A DNA stretch of 64,000 nucleotides from Paenibacillus_T sp033239625 (GCF_033239625.1 NZ_BTCK01000001.1:186001-250000); one strand, 5' to 3'; positions 17,214 through 25,543 are shown, numbered from the stretch's first letter. Notes: generated by a model from the letters alone, not told the origin. Numbers and translations: made by a program.

Positions 17214-17606
17214 ATGTCAGAGGCAAATCTGGAACTGATAAATAATTATCAACTGAAGGAAGGAACATTTTTATATTCTTTATTAGAAGAAGGTGTTTTT
17301 AGTGAGCCTTACTTCTGGGACTACTACAATGCCGTAATAGATATTGTACGAGAAACAATGGATAAACCATTGGATAGAGAATTAACCCGAATTATTTTTT
17401 GGACATATAAACGAATAATGCGATCTTTCTTATGCCATTTTGAACTAAACGACATTTATATAATTAAAAACTTCCCAGAAGACAAATATATAGATTACTA
17501 CGAAAGATTGGATTTTATGATTGAAGGGTATTTTGGAAGTTTTGTAATGAGTGAAAGACAATTTGGAGATTCAATTAAAAATCCTAAGTACCCTGATCTA
17601 TATTAA
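17214..17606 (+). CDS. Imm41-like immunity protein (cassette 1)
   Basis: A 130-residue acidic cytosolic protein. GTFLYSLLEEGVFSEPYFWDYYNA, then LDRELTRIIFWTYKRIMRS, HFELNDIYIIKNFPED and YYERLDFMIEGYF follow the pattern I remember for Immunity protein 41 of polymorphic toxin systems. AGGAGAAAAGG precedes the ATG. The unit's 5' end GTTATCGGAA (17174) and 3' end TTCCGATAAC (17648) are exact reverse complements. No full toxin gene is adjacent, so it may be an orphan immunity gene. Confidence 0.65.
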   Translation: MSEANLELINNYQLKEGTFLYSLLEEGVFSEPYFWDYYNAVIDIVRETMDKPLDRELTRIIFWTYKRIMRSFLCHFELNDIYIIKNFPEDKYIDYYERLDFMIEGYFGSFVMSERQFGDSIKNPKYPDLY

Positions 17607-17653
17607 TAAGAAATAGAATGTTGATAGATTGGGCAAAGTAGAGGGACTTCCGA

Positions 17654-17811
17654 TAACACCGTATTCATGCATCGGACCATCCGGCCCTCGGTCCGGCAGG
17701 GGCATTTCGGAGAAGTGGGATCAGCCGGAAAACCCTGCACTTGCTGAGTCCGTCGGACCCGGAGCATGCGCCCCTTAAGCCAGTGAGGGTTCGTGGATAC
17801 AGAGAACGTTA
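17654..17811 (+). repeat. attC-like site 1 (full length, 158 bp)
   Basis: Starts TAACACCGTATTCATGCATCGG and ends GATACAGAGAACGTTA. It has the inner arm GCCAGTGAGGGTTCG facing AACCCTGCACTTGC. The left flank pairs with the start of its own cassette 1, not with the start of cassette 2. Confidence 0.85.
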
Positions 17812-17849
17812 GATGAAACAACTGCATGATATTTAGAGAGGGTGATGTC

Positions 17850-18302
17850 ATGGCAGCAGGATTTTATCAATTCTTTCTTATTCCTCGGGTGAATCAGGTT
17901 GTCTTTACTGAAGAAGGAATCGAATTCGTAGGAAAAGGTGCTCTGCTTTTCGATTCAATTGTTAATTACTTCGAGACACAACACCATATTACTAATTATT
18001 CTCCATCTGATAAGTGGTCTTCTTTTGATGACGAGTGTTATTTTTCGTTTGATGATGGAAACAATAAATTTGATTTGGAACTTAATACCGGTACTAAAGA
18101 AGAAAGAATAACGGAGATATCTGTAATAACATCATTATTCAAACCACATGGAAATATATTAAAAACAATTGAAATCTGCAGCGGAATATGTAGTCAGTTT
18201 GATCTAATAGTTTGGGACATGAAATTAAAGAGAATTATTGATTTTAATGATTTTCAAGATACTAAAGAGATAATTAATAAATTCAATTCGTACCACAAAT
18301 AA
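17850..18302 (+). CDS. Hypothetical protein (cassette 2)
   Basis: A 150-residue soluble protein, not recognised. It begins MAAGFYQFFLIPRVNQVVFT and has an acidic middle (SSFDDECYFSFDDGNNKFD), the kind of composition frequent among immunity-type proteins. The ATG at 17850 is chosen because GAGAGGGTG precedes it; an in-frame ATG at 17826 has no site. The unit starts at GTTAGATGAAACAAC (17808) and ends AGTTGCATCACATAAC; 12 of 16 end positions are complementary. Confidence 0.7.
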   Translation: MAAGFYQFFLIPRVNQVVFTEEGIEFVGKGALLFDSIVNYFETQHHITNYSPSDKWSSFDDECYFSFDDGNNKFDLELNTGTKEERITEISVITSLFKPHGNILKTIEICSGICSQFDLIVWDMKLKRIIDFNDFQDTKEIINKFNSYHK

Positions 18303-18330
18303 GATGAGTCGAGGAGGTAGTTGCATCACA

Positions 18331-18471
18331 TAACACCGTAATTCACGCATCGGGCCATCCGGCCCTCGGTCCGGCAGAGGGATTTCGGGGAAGAAGGGCA
18401 GCCGGCCACATCCATCCCCCTAAGATAAGAGCTATCTTAGGGGGGATCGACGTCGTGAATACAAGACGTTA
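18331..18471 (+). repeat. attC-like site 2 (full length, variant B, 141 bp)
   Basis: Shares both outer ends with the other sites but replaces the inner CACTGGC...GCCAGTG stem by a perfect 12-bp hairpin, CCCCCTAAGATA / TATCTTAGGGGG with loop AGAGC. The same variant recurs at sites 13 and 17. Confidence 0.85.
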
Positions 18472-18506
18472 TATGAAAGGAATGCAATCTGAGAGGAGTT
18501 AATCCA

Positions 18507-19076
18507 TTGAGGTATCCCTTTGACTGTCTTACAGATCTTGTGTTTGTTCAAGAGGAAGAAATTCTTCCGGCTGACGTTATTTTGGTACCAGGTGGTACTC
18601 ATAATATGCCAATGAAAATTGCTTCGGAATTATATAATTCCGGGATTGCTCCCTACATTTTACCCTCTGGTGGTTTTAGTACTAAGGTTAATAGAACAGA
18701 ATGGGAACATCTCAGAGATATTGCTTTGTCGCAAGGTGTACCGGAGCGGAATATCCTTAAGGAAGACAAGGCTCTGAACACATTTGATAATGCTCGAAAT
18801 TCGTGGAGTGTTTTGGTTGAAAGAAAGATCGGAGTAGAGCGTGCGATAATAGTGTGTAAATCATTTTTTTCTAGAAGAGCTCTAATGACTTATCAAACCG
18901 TTTTTCCGTCGAATATTAAGTTTCAAGTGATACAAGATGATATGCGTGTGAATAGACATAACTGGTTTCTTGATGAGACTGGTATAAAGCTGGTATTGAC
19001 TGAAGCTGAGAAGATCACGAAATATTTTGGTCATCATATTCCGATTTGGGTCAAACAGAAAGAGCTGTCTAGCTAA
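18507..19076 (+). CDS. YdcF/DUF218-like protein (cassette 3)
   Basis: A 189-residue protein of the DUF218 (YdcF-like) Rossmann-type fold: ADVILVPGGTHNMPMKIA, YILPSGGFSTKVNRTEWEHL, NTFDNARNSWSVL and AIIVCKSFFSRRALMTYQTVF. YdcF binds S-adenosylmethionine and related proteins act in cell-envelope functions; this one lacks the membrane segments of SanA/ElyC. TTG at 18507 follows GAGAGGAG. The unit ends GTTATATGAAAGGAAT / ATTCCCTTCATATAAC agree at 15 of 16 positions. Confidence 0.78.
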   Translation: MRYPFDCLTDLVFVQEEEILPADVILVPGGTHNMPMKIASELYNSGIAPYILPSGGFSTKVNRTEWEHLRDIALSQGVPERNILKEDKALNTFDNARNSWSVLVERKIGVERAIIVCKSFFSRRALMTYQTVFPSNIKFQVIQDDMRVNRHNWFLDETGIKLVLTEAEKITKYFGHHIPIWVKQKELSS

Positions 19077-19097
19077 TTCATAGATATTCCCTTCATA

Positions 19098-19260
19098 TAA
19101 CACGGCATTCACGCTGCGGTTCTCTATCGGGCCCTTGGTCCGTCCGAGGAATTACGAGGATGTTGGGTCAGGCGGACAACCCTGCACACTGCCTAACCGC
19201 ATCGCGACCGTTCCCTTCGGTCACTTATGACAGTGAGGGTTCGTGAATACAAAGACGTTA
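19098..19260 (+). repeat. attC-like site 3 (full length, 163 bp)
   Basis: TAACACGGCATTCACGC to AAAGACGTTA. The central hairpin differs (GACCGTTCCCTTCGGTC), but the CGTGAATAC right arm and the AACCCTGCACACTGCC segment are retained. Confidence 0.8.
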
Positions 19261-19310
19261 TCGGAAATTACTATATAGTGAATATATAGATCAAGAAAGG
19301 TGGAGGTCGT

Positions 19311-19790
19311 TTGATTACTGTTAAGACTCAGATTGAGATCTCAGCGCCTATCCAGCTCTGCTTCGATCTAGCCAGAGACATCGAGATACATACGAAAACA
19401 GTTTGGAAACACACAAAAGAAAAAGCGATCGAGGGAGTTACCTCTGGACCAATCGGATTTGGTCAATCTGTAACATTTGAAGCCACTCATTTATTTATAA
19501 GACAGAAGTTGACCTCAAAAATAACTGAGTATAAAGAGACATATTTATTTGTAGATGAAATGCAGAAGGGCGCGTTTAAGAGTTTAAAACACATACATGA
19601 ATTTATCGAACTAGATGGAAAGACTTTAATGAGTGATACATTGTATTTTGAAGCCCCATTTGGAATTCTGGGTCGAGTAGTTGAAAGAATCATACTTGAA
19701 AAATATATGAAGAAGTTCTTAGAACATCGAAATATTGAATTAAAGCGGTTGGCTGAAAAGAAAGTTGAAGGTAACTGGAGAAGCCACTAA
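19311..19790 (+). CDS. SRPBCC (START-like) ligand-binding protein (cassette 4)
   Basis: A 159-residue single-domain SRPBCC protein of the polyketide-cyclase/YwnB style. The N-terminal strand VKTQIEISAPIQLCFDLARD, mid LTSKITEYKETYLFVDEMQKGAFKSLKHIHEF and the C-terminal amphipathic helix ILEKYMKKFLEHRN outline the helix-grip fold, which binds hydrophobic ligands. A TTG at 19311 with AAAGGTGGAGG upstream is used. Cassette ends GTTATCGGAAATTAC and CTAACTTCTGATAAC are complementary at 12 of 15 positions. Confidence 0.78.
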   Translation: MITVKTQIEISAPIQLCFDLARDIEIHTKTVWKHTKEKAIEGVTSGPIGFGQSVTFEATHLFIRQKLTSKITEYKETYLFVDEMQKGAFKSLKHIHEFIELDGKTLMSDTLYFEAPFGILGRVVERIILEKYMKKFLEHRNIELKRLAEKKVEGNWRSH

Positions 19791-19797
19791 CTTCTGA

Positions 19798-19953
19798 TAA
19801 CACCATATTCACGCATCGGGCCATCTGGCTCTCGGTCCGGCAGAGGGGTTTCGGGGGTGTGGAAACAATCGGACAACCCTGCACTGGCTAAGTTCGTCGG
19901 ACCCGCGATTATGCGCTTAAGCCAGTTAGGGTTCGTGAATAAAAAGACATGTA
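19798..19953 (+). repeat. attC-like site 4 (right core degenerate)
   Basis: TAACACCATATTCACGCATCGG is intact, but the right end reads AAAAAGACATGTAGAG instead of AAAGACGTTA, so the core G/TT is damaged. Confidence 0.75.
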
Positions 19954-19976
19954 GAGAGATAATGAAGGAAGAAGAA

Positions 19977-20546
19977 ATGAAAAGAAAAATCGGATTTTTT
20001 GAGGACAATAATACTGAAGACTTCGAACGGTTCGAAACAATTGTAAATTCAAATATTTATCATATACAGAATTCAGATCACTTTTCTAGAATCATTGTAT
20101 GGTCAGTTGATGTGATTGATACTTTGTTGAGTTTTGTAAGAATAATGAAAGAGCCATACTTTTTACTTTATATCCTCAATGTAAGCAGGACAGGTCAGGA
20201 AACTGCTAGATATCAAAGTAATGAAATAGATTTTTTAGAACTTGAAAGGTTCTTTATTGAGTTCGGGGATTTTATTAAGAACGACAGTAGACATGATATT
20301 TGGATACATTCTCCTGGTTCGAATTCAACGATTGTTTACGATAAAGATAATTTAATTTATTTATATGGTGATATTAAAAGGTTTCAAGAGTTATTAATAA
20401 CTAAGCAATTTTTAAAACAAATTGAATCGATTTATCTCCCTATTCCTCATACCCATTTATATCATCAAGAATTTGACCAACAAGAAGTTGATATTCTCCA
20501 ATATTTAAAATGGCACATAACACCACTACGTGAAGAAGATTATTAA
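19977..20546 (+). CDS. Hypothetical protein (cassette 5)
   Basis: A 189-residue soluble protein, not recognised. Notable segments are FSRIIVWSVDVIDTLLSFVR and DIWIHSPGSNSTIVYDKDN, with aromatic and acidic residues typical of immunity-like or DUF proteins. ATG at 19977 follows AAGGAAG at about 6 bases; an in-frame ATG at 19962 is the alternative, and longer starts run into the repeat. Confidence 0.65.
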   Translation: MKRKIGFFEDNNTEDFERFETIVNSNIYHIQNSDHFSRIIVWSVDVIDTLLSFVRIMKEPYFLLYILNVSRTGQETARYQSNEIDFLELERFFIEFGDFIKNDSRHDIWIHSPGSNSTIVYDKDNLIYLYGDIKRFQELLITKQFLKQIESIYLPIPHTHLYHQEFDQQEVDILQYLKWHITPLREEDY

Positions 20547-20574
20547 GATAACTCAAGTTGACACGTGCTTCATC

Positions 20575-20737
20575 TAACACCGTATTCCAGCATCGGGCCA
20601 TTCGGCCCTCGGTCCAGCAGGGCATTTTCGGGGGAAGCGGGAGCAGCGGGATAACCCTGCACTGTCTAAGTCCGTCGGACCCGGGGCCGTCGCCCATTAA
20701 GCCAAGAGTGTTAATGAATACAAATACAAAGACGTTA
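20575..20737 (+). repeat. attC-like site 5 (full length, 163 bp)
   Basis: TAACACCGTATTCCAGCATCGG to CAAAGACGTTA. The right arm has a short duplication (TGAATACAAATACAAAGAC). Confidence 0.82.
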
Positions 20738-20801
20738 TGCGGAATTCTTATAAAGAGCAATTATTTGATTATTTAAACTCATATTTTCATGGGGGCTAGT
20801 C

Positions 20802-21239
20802 ATGATTAATTTAAAGAACTATGAGTACCTTACAGAGGTTAAATCACTATTGGCCGAATGTATGATGGCTGGTAGCGATAAGATCGAACAAGAACTCTTA
20901 AAGTACAGTGAAGAAGATTCGAGAATACTTTTTGGAAGACTGATTAATAACGAGCTAGTAGGCTTAGTTGGAATAATTCAAATTTCAGCAGCTGAAGTTG
21001 AATTAAAACATATAGCTGTGAAATCTGAATTTAAGAATCAAGGAATAGGGAGAAAAATGATTCTAGAATATTTGCAGAATAGTAGGACAGTAAAAATGAT
21101 TGCAGAAACGGATAAAGACGCAGTGAATTTTTATAGAAAAATTGGATTTGAAATAACGAGTTTGGGAGAGAAGTACCCAGGAGTAGAGAGATTTAAGTGC
21201 ATTTTGTCGGTATCTCAAGGAGAGAGGAACTTCACCTAA
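20802..21239 (+). CDS. GNAT family N-acetyltransferase (cassette 6)
   Basis: A 145-residue acetyltransferase with motif A as LKHIAVKSEFKNQGIGRKMI (about residues 68-87) and a C-terminal DAVNFYRKIGFEI. The small single-domain form resembles the Arg/Pro GNATs of Firmicutes; the substrate is unknown. GGGGGCTAGTC precedes the ATG. The stop codon TAA (21237-21239) is also the first three bases of the next repeat's TAAC. Confidence 0.82.
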   Translation: MINLKNYEYLTEVKSLLAECMMAGSDKIEQELLKYSEEDSRILFGRLINNELVGLVGIIQISAAEVELKHIAVKSEFKNQGIGRKMILEYLQNSRTVKMIAETDKDAVNFYRKIGFEITSLGEKYPGVERFKCILSVSQGERNFT

Positions 21240-21252
21240 CACCATATTCACA
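21237..21252 (+). repeat. attC-like site 6 (left end only)
   Basis: TAACACCATATTCACA remains; the rest of the palindrome and the right core are deleted, joining cassette 6 to the next gene. Confidence 0.7.
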
Positions 21253-21281
21253 ATAACAACCAATGGAGGAAACTAAAGATT

Positions 21282-21656
21282 ATGTATATTCGTTATCATG
21301 GAAACTATTGGAGTCCTCGTACAAATCAGCCATACGGTATTTTTGTTGTCATCTATCACTTACATCGTGACGGTAAGCTTCTAAAACATGATGGCGAAGT
21401 TTACTTAAGTACAAAAGAATGGTTTGAAGATAATTTACCAAATCCTCCTTATTATGATGAGAATAATAATTCAATGGGGGCTGTAACTTGGTTTAAGGAA
21501 AATGAAAAATCTATACAAATGGTTCAAAAGCTCAAAGCCTTTATTGAAATAGCTGCTAACTATAATGTAGAAATAATTAAATCCACCTCTGTGGATGTAC
21601 CAGGTGAACTGGTGTACGAAGATGATTATCAGATTGGTGTAGTAATGAAAAATTAG
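21282..21656 (+). CDS. Hypothetical protein (cassette 7)
   Basis: A 124-residue soluble protein of unknown family. It is rich in tyrosine and tryptophan near the N-terminus (YIRYHGNYWSPRTNQPYGIF) with a later STKEWFEDNLPNPPYYDENN. The size and composition fit small immunity-type or DUF proteins common in such arrays. AATGGAGGAAAC precedes the ATG. Its 5' boundary is lost with the deletion in site 6. Confidence 0.68.
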   Translation: MYIRYHGNYWSPRTNQPYGIFVVIYHLHRDGKLLKHDGEVYLSTKEWFEDNLPNPPYYDENNNSMGAVTWFKENEKSIQMVQKLKAFIEIAANYNVEIIKSTSVDVPGELVYEDDYQIGVVMKN

Positions 21657-21686
21657 CAGTAACTTGAGGGAGCAGAGGCCTTCGTA

Positions 21687-21755
21687 TAACAACATATCTC
21701 ACGTTTCGAGCCAACCGTCTCTTGGTCCGGCAGGGGCATTTCAGGGAAGTAATTG
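21687..21755 (+). repeat. attC-like site 7 (left half)
   Basis: TAACAACATATCTCACG through GGTCCGGCAGGGGCATTTCAGGG; the right half and core are missing. Confidence 0.72.
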
Positions 21756-21786
21756 CGATTGGGCTCATAAAAACAGGAGTGAAACC

Positions 21787-22281
21787 ATGGAGATCTATGA
21801 ACTAATATTTGTTCAGTTAGTATGTAAGTTTGAAGAGATTAGGGATACATTGAAGAAGGGGTTAGAACAACTAGATGATGATGATATAAATTACCGACCT
21901 AATAATGAGAGTAATTCAATCGCAAATTTAGTTGTTCATATTGAAGGGAATATTAATCAAAGGATTGGAACAGGTATACACGGACATCGAGATATAAGAT
22001 CTAGGGATCATGAATTTAGCAGAGATTTGAATGTTTCAAAAGATGAATTGATAGATAAGATTGATAAATCGTTCAAGCTTTTGATTGAAAGCGTAAAAGA
22101 ATTACAAAATGAAGATCTAGTAAGAACGATAGAGGTACGAGGGAAAGCCAAGACAATATATGAAATATTACAACAGTGTGCAAGTCATTATTCAGAACAC
22201 CTTGGTCAAATTCTTTACTTAGCGAAGATATGTTTAGGAGCATCGTATAAAACGACTTCAATTTACAAAAAGTCATATTAA
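21787..22281 (+). CDS. DinB/DUF1572-like protein (cassette 8)
   Basis: A 164-residue four-helix protein of the DinB-like superfamily, DUF1572 type. It has NLVVHIEGNINQRIGTG with a metal-ligand-like His near residue 57 and SHYSEHLGQILYLAKI with the second His pair near residue 143. Members may be thiol-dependent detoxification enzymes; this one's substrate is unknown. The ATG at 21787 has AGGAGTG before it. Its left boundary is lost in the truncated site 7. Confidence 0.78.
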   Translation: MEIYELIFVQLVCKFEEIRDTLKKGLEQLDDDDINYRPNNESNSIANLVVHIEGNINQRIGTGIHGHRDIRSRDHEFSRDLNVSKDELIDKIDKSFKLLIESVKELQNEDLVRTIEVRGKAKTIYEILQQCASHYSEHLGQILYLAKICLGASYKTTSIYKKSY

Positions 22282-22345
22282 ATAAAATTGTTGAAATGAT
22301 GGAACTATCTTTGCAAGCGATTTCAAAGGTGCTTGCAACATCGCC

Positions 22346-22499
22346 TAACACTATATCACGCATTGGGCCATACGACCCTCGGACTGGCAGTGGCATTTCG
22401 GTGAAGAGGGGAGCAGCCTGACAACCCTGCACTGGCAAAGTCTGACGACCTGGGCTGGCGTGCTTAAGCCAGTGAAGGTTCGTGAATACCAAGACGTTA
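22346..22499 (+). repeat. attC-like site 8 (full length, 154 bp)
   Basis: TAACACTATATCACGCATTGG to ACCAAGACGTTA. It has the arm pair ACCCTGCACTGGC / GCCAGTGAAGGT. Confidence 0.85.
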
Positions 22500-22537
22500 G
22501 ATGAAATAATTGCCAAGACCAAAGGAGAAAAAGCGAA

Positions 22538-23233
22538 ATGCAATTGTATGCCGTAAAGTTCGGAGAATCGTTATTAAGCTCTAAATATATTTTTCGAGAT
22601 GCTTCAGAAGAGTTAATTAGGATTTCATGGTCATACTACATAGCTAAGTATAATAATAAAACGATATTATTTGATGTTGGATTTCGTGACCCGATTACAG
22701 CTAATGAATGGGGTATAGAGCTGTGTAATGTTGACGAAGAAGTGATGAAAATAATAAACCTAGATCGCGTTGATGTTATTTTTATTACTCATAGTCATTT
22801 TGATCATATTGATAATATTGACTTGTTCCCTGATGCACAAATAATCATTAGTTACGAGGACTATCTACATGCTTTGGAAAGTGTGAACTCCAATGTTAAA
22901 AATAGACTTCTTAAAGAAAATGTAATGAAAATAAAAGATGAATATTTATTTGAGGATAAGTTTAAGTTTAAGGTCATAGGAGGGCATACAATCGGTTCAT
23001 CTGTAGTCTATTTTGAACATAAACAAAAGGATTATGTAATTACTGGGGACGAATGTTACACTTGCGACAATCTATTAAAAACAAGACCAATTGGAGTATA
23101 TTCGAGTTCAGAAAATAATGAATCATTTATTAATGAAGCTTTTGAAAAGGGATATATTCCACTACCATACCATGACATCACAATCTTTCAAACACATCAT
23201 AAAGTATCCAATAATGTTGTCCAGATCTTTTAG
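22538..23233 (+). CDS. Metallo-beta-lactamase-fold hydrolase, copy 1 (cassette 9)
   Basis: A 231-residue metallo-beta-lactamase-fold enzyme resembling the N-acyl homoserine lactonase branch. The metal site THSHFDHIDN (HxHxDH), GGHTIGSSVVYF and TGDECY supply the ligands, and a C-terminal H follows in LPYHD. The substrate is unknown; a lactone or phosphodiester is likely. CCAAAGGAGAAAAAG precedes the ATG. Its near twin is the gene at 26328-27026. Cassette ends GTTAGATGAAATAATTGCC and GGAAACTACTTCATATAAC match at 15 of 19 positions. Confidence 0.85.
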   Translation: MQLYAVKFGESLLSSKYIFRDASEELIRISWSYYIAKYNNKTILFDVGFRDPITANEWGIELCNVDEEVMKIINLDRVDVIFITHSHFDHIDNIDLFPDAQIIISYEDYLHALESVNSNVKNRLLKENVMKIKDEYLFEDKFKFKVIGGHTIGSSVVYFEHKQKDYVITGDECYTCDNLLKTRPIGVYSSSENNESFINEAFEKGYIPLPYHDITIFQTHHKVSNNVVQIF

Positions 23234-23264
23234 TGTGTATCTAAAGGAAGGAAACTACTTCATA

Positions 23265-23423
23265 TAACACCATATTCACGCATCGGGCCATTCGGCCATC
23301 GGTCCGGCATAGGGATATTTAAGGGAAGAAGTGGTAAGCGGAAAACCCTGCATTGGCTAAGTTCGTCGGACCCGGCTCACTGACTCCTTAAAACAGTGAG
23401 GGTTCGTGAATACAAAGACGTTA
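23265..23423 (+). repeat. attC-like site 9 (full length, 159 bp)
   Basis: TAACACCATATTCACGCATCGG to TACAAAGACGTTA. It follows the first metallo-hydrolase cassette. Confidence 0.87.
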
Positions 23424-23485
23424 TATGAAATACCATGAATCTGATAAAAGAATAATATTTAAAAAACTAGGAAGAGGGTATTATT

Positions 23486-23836
23486 ATGAATTTACAAGAA
23501 TTATTTAAAGAGAAACCAACTAAACTATGGAATGAAAGAATGATTGAATTTGGTGATGATCTATTTACACCAGAGCGCTTAGATCTTTGTGACAAGGTAA
23601 TTGACAATTACATAAACAAATTGATCTCAACACAGGAAAGTGATGATCAAGATAAACTCATGAAATTAGTAGAAGAAATAGTAGTTGCCTTTAATGAGTT
23701 GAATGAAGAAAATGACTACTTTATCGAAACAATGGAACGAGAAGAATTAGCTGAGTTCATAGAAAAAGCAGCAATTCTAGCTGGATTAGAAGTAGAAGAA
23801 GGTCAAGATATAACGGAAGAATGGAGAGAGTGGTAA
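23486..23836 (+). CDS. Small acidic protein, DUF5713-like (cassette 10)
   Basis: A 116-residue strongly acidic helical protein. VEEIVVAFNELNEENDYFIETMEREELAEFI followed by DITEEWREW resembles the DUF5713 pattern as I remember it; the assignment is tentative. Such small acidic proteins are often immunity proteins. GAAGAGGG lies before the ATG. Only half of its closing repeat survives. Confidence 0.65.
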   Translation: MNLQELFKEKPTKLWNERMIEFGDDLFTPERLDLCDKVIDNYINKLISTQESDDQDKLMKLVEEIVVAFNELNEENDYFIETMEREELAEFIEKAAILAGLEVEEGQDITEEWREW

Positions 23837-23856
23837 GAACAAATATCAAATCATAA

Positions 23857-23883
23857 AGAGAGTTCGTGAATACAAAGACGTTA
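23857..23883 (+). repeat. attC-like site 10 (right end only)
   Basis: AGAGAGTTCGTGAATAC AAAGACGTTA: the right arm and core are perfect, and everything to the left is deleted. Confidence 0.75.
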
Positions 23884-23920
23884 GCCGAAAGAAGTTATTA
23901 CATGTTTAGGAGGAGGCTGT

Positions 23921-24688
23921 ATGATTTTAGAAAAAGTTATAAATAAAATTGTAATACAAAGTGAATATAAGGATTTTGTCGATAAGTATATAGGAAATTT
24001 ACTTAACGAATTTAAAGGTAAGATTCATAGCATTTATATGTGTGGCTCGATTCCAAAAGGAACTGCTAAACCTTTTAAGTCAGATGCAGACTTTACAATT
24101 GTATGTGTAAATCCCAAAGATTTTGATTACGAAAAAGTGTCAAATATTAAAGACAGACTTTTGAAAGAATATCCAATAGTAACTAAGATTGATACGATCA
24201 TTTGCTCGATTGACGATGTATTAAGTAAACCGAATGAGTGGGGTTTTTGGATTAAGATAATCTGTGTATGCATGTATGGTCCTGACGTTGGAGAAAAAGT
24301 GCCACCGATAATTATTTCTCCAGAGTTCATTTTAGACTTAAATACAGATACCAAGGAGGAAGTAGACCGTATACATCGTTTACTTTCTAATGCTAGTGAT
24401 CACACAATGAAAACTAGATATATTAAAGGTTATTCTAAGAGATTAATACGTGCATTATACTCTTTGGTTTTAGAAGATACAGGTGTATGGCAAGACGACA
24501 TTATGAAGATGAAGAATGCCTTATTAGACTATTGTGAGATTGACTCCGCTTTAGTTGATTATCTGTATGCTTGTTATTTGGATAGTGATGTCCTTGTTGA
24601 AGAGTTTCTGGAAATTGCAGACGAAGTATATAGCTATTTTGAGAACGCCTTGAATACAATGGCTGCTTCCAGAACTTCCTTCGGCTAA
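23921..24688 (+). CDS. Nucleotidyltransferase-domain protein (cassette 11)
   Basis: A 255-residue protein with a pol-beta-type nucleotidyltransferase motif: IYMCGSIPKGTAKPFKSDADFTIV, where GS and DxD are the catalytic elements (about residues 40-63). A long helical C-terminal half follows. The architecture resembles aminoglycoside adenylyltransferases and MNT-type proteins; a resistance role is possible but not shown. AGGAGGAGGC precedes the ATG. The unit ends GTTAGCCGAAAGAAGTT / AACTTCCTTCGGCTAAC are complementary at 16 of 17 positions. The stop TAA forms part of the next site's TAAC. Confidence 0.82.
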   Translation: MILEKVINKIVIQSEYKDFVDKYIGNLLNEFKGKIHSIYMCGSIPKGTAKPFKSDADFTIVCVNPKDFDYEKVSNIKDRLLKEYPIVTKIDTIICSIDDVLSKPNEWGFWIKIICVCMYGPDVGEKVPPIIISPEFILDLNTDTKEEVDRIHRLLSNASDHTMKTRYIKGYSKRLIRALYSLVLEDTGVWQDDIMKMKNALLDYCEIDSALVDYLYACYLDSDVLVEEFLEIADEVYSYFENALNTMAASRTSFG

Positions 24689-24862
24689 CACCATATTGAC
24701 GCTCGGAGTTACTCTGAGAAGCCAGTGATTACATCAAGCCCCCTAAGCCCATCGGGACGTCGCTGCAATAGTGGGCAGCCGGACAACCCTGCACTGGCTA
24801 AGTCCGTCGGACCCGCACTTACGCGCTTAGGCCAGTGTGGGTTCGTGAATACAAAGACGTTA
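24686..24862 (+). repeat. attC-like site 11 (full length, longest, 177 bp)
   Basis: TAACACCATATTGACGCTCGG to ACAAAGACGTTA, with an extra segment in the left half (AGCCCCCTAAGCCCATCGGG). Confidence 0.85.
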
Positions 24863-24912
24863 GATAAAATAACGGCAAGAGTTATCTGTGTAGATTATTC
24901 AGGAGGTGGGGC

Positions 24913-25353
24913 ATGACAATTACCTTCGAGTTTTTACAGATGAAACATTTAGGAGTAATCACTGAATGGCATAATGAGATTGAAACTCATAAGAGATTGT
25001 CAATAGAAGATATAAATGATTGGTTTAAAACAACTAGTAGTAGATTGGATTACTTCGTTTGGGTGATATACGAAGATAATGATCTAATAGGTGAAGTAAT
25101 GGTTGAACTATTAGTTCATAAGAAAGCAGCAATTGCTTTTATTATAGATCCAGCACGAAGGCTCAAAGGATACGGAAAGAAAGTAATAAAAGAGTTGATT
25201 GATTATAGATTTTTAGATGAAATAAAAGAATTTGAAGCCTGGGTAGATGAAGACAATATAGGTAGTATTAAATGCTTAGAGGCTGTTGGATTCACAAAAG
25301 TAATAAAGCAAATTGATGATAGTCTAATAAAGTATGTATATGAAAGAAATTAA
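24913..25353 (+). CDS. GNAT family N-acetyltransferase (cassette 12)
   Basis: A 146-residue acetyltransferase: FVWVIYEDNDLIGEVMVEL, then IAFIIDPARRLKGYGKKVIKE (CoA motif), then AWVDEDNIGSIKCLEAVGFT. It is of the RimJ-like small type with unknown substrate. AGGAGGTGGGGC precedes the ATG. Cassette ends GTTAGATAAAATAACGGC and GGCCATTACTTCATCTAAC match at 15 of 18 positions. Confidence 0.82.
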   Translation: MTITFEFLQMKHLGVITEWHNEIETHKRLSIEDINDWFKTTSSRLDYFVWVIYEDNDLIGEVMVELLVHKKAAIAFIIDPARRLKGYGKKVIKELIDYRFLDEIKEFEAWVDEDNIGSIKCLEAVGFTKVIKQIDDSLIKYVYERN

Positions 25354-25389
25354 GAATTGAATGTAATTCATTAGGGCCATTACTTCATC

Positions 25390-25543
25390 TAACACCATAT
25401 TCACGCATCAGACTTGACGGCCTTCGGCCCGGCAGAGGAATTTCGTAGGAGCAGGGGCAGCCAGACAACCCTGCACTGGATAAGTCTAACGACACGGGCT
25501 GGCGCCATTAAACCAGTGAGGGTTCGTGAATACAAAGACGTTA
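25390..25543 (+). repeat. attC-like site 12 (full length, 154 bp)
   Basis: TAACACCATATTCACGCATCAG to TACAAAGACGTTA. A paired covariation is visible: AAGTCTAACGACACGGG replaces the usual AAGTCCGTCGGACCCGG. Confidence 0.86.

Noticed and set aside
23921..24688. Calling the cassette 11 nucleotidyltransferase an aminoglycoside resistance gene
   Set aside because: Only the general GS..DxD motif is visible; antibiotic specificity cannot be supported from the sequence.
24725..24916. 63-codon frame and similar frames (20558, 28439, 17603 minus, 27549 minus) over the repeats
   Set aside because: They translate the palindromic repeat itself, produce similar peptides from each copy on both strands, and have no ribosome binding site.
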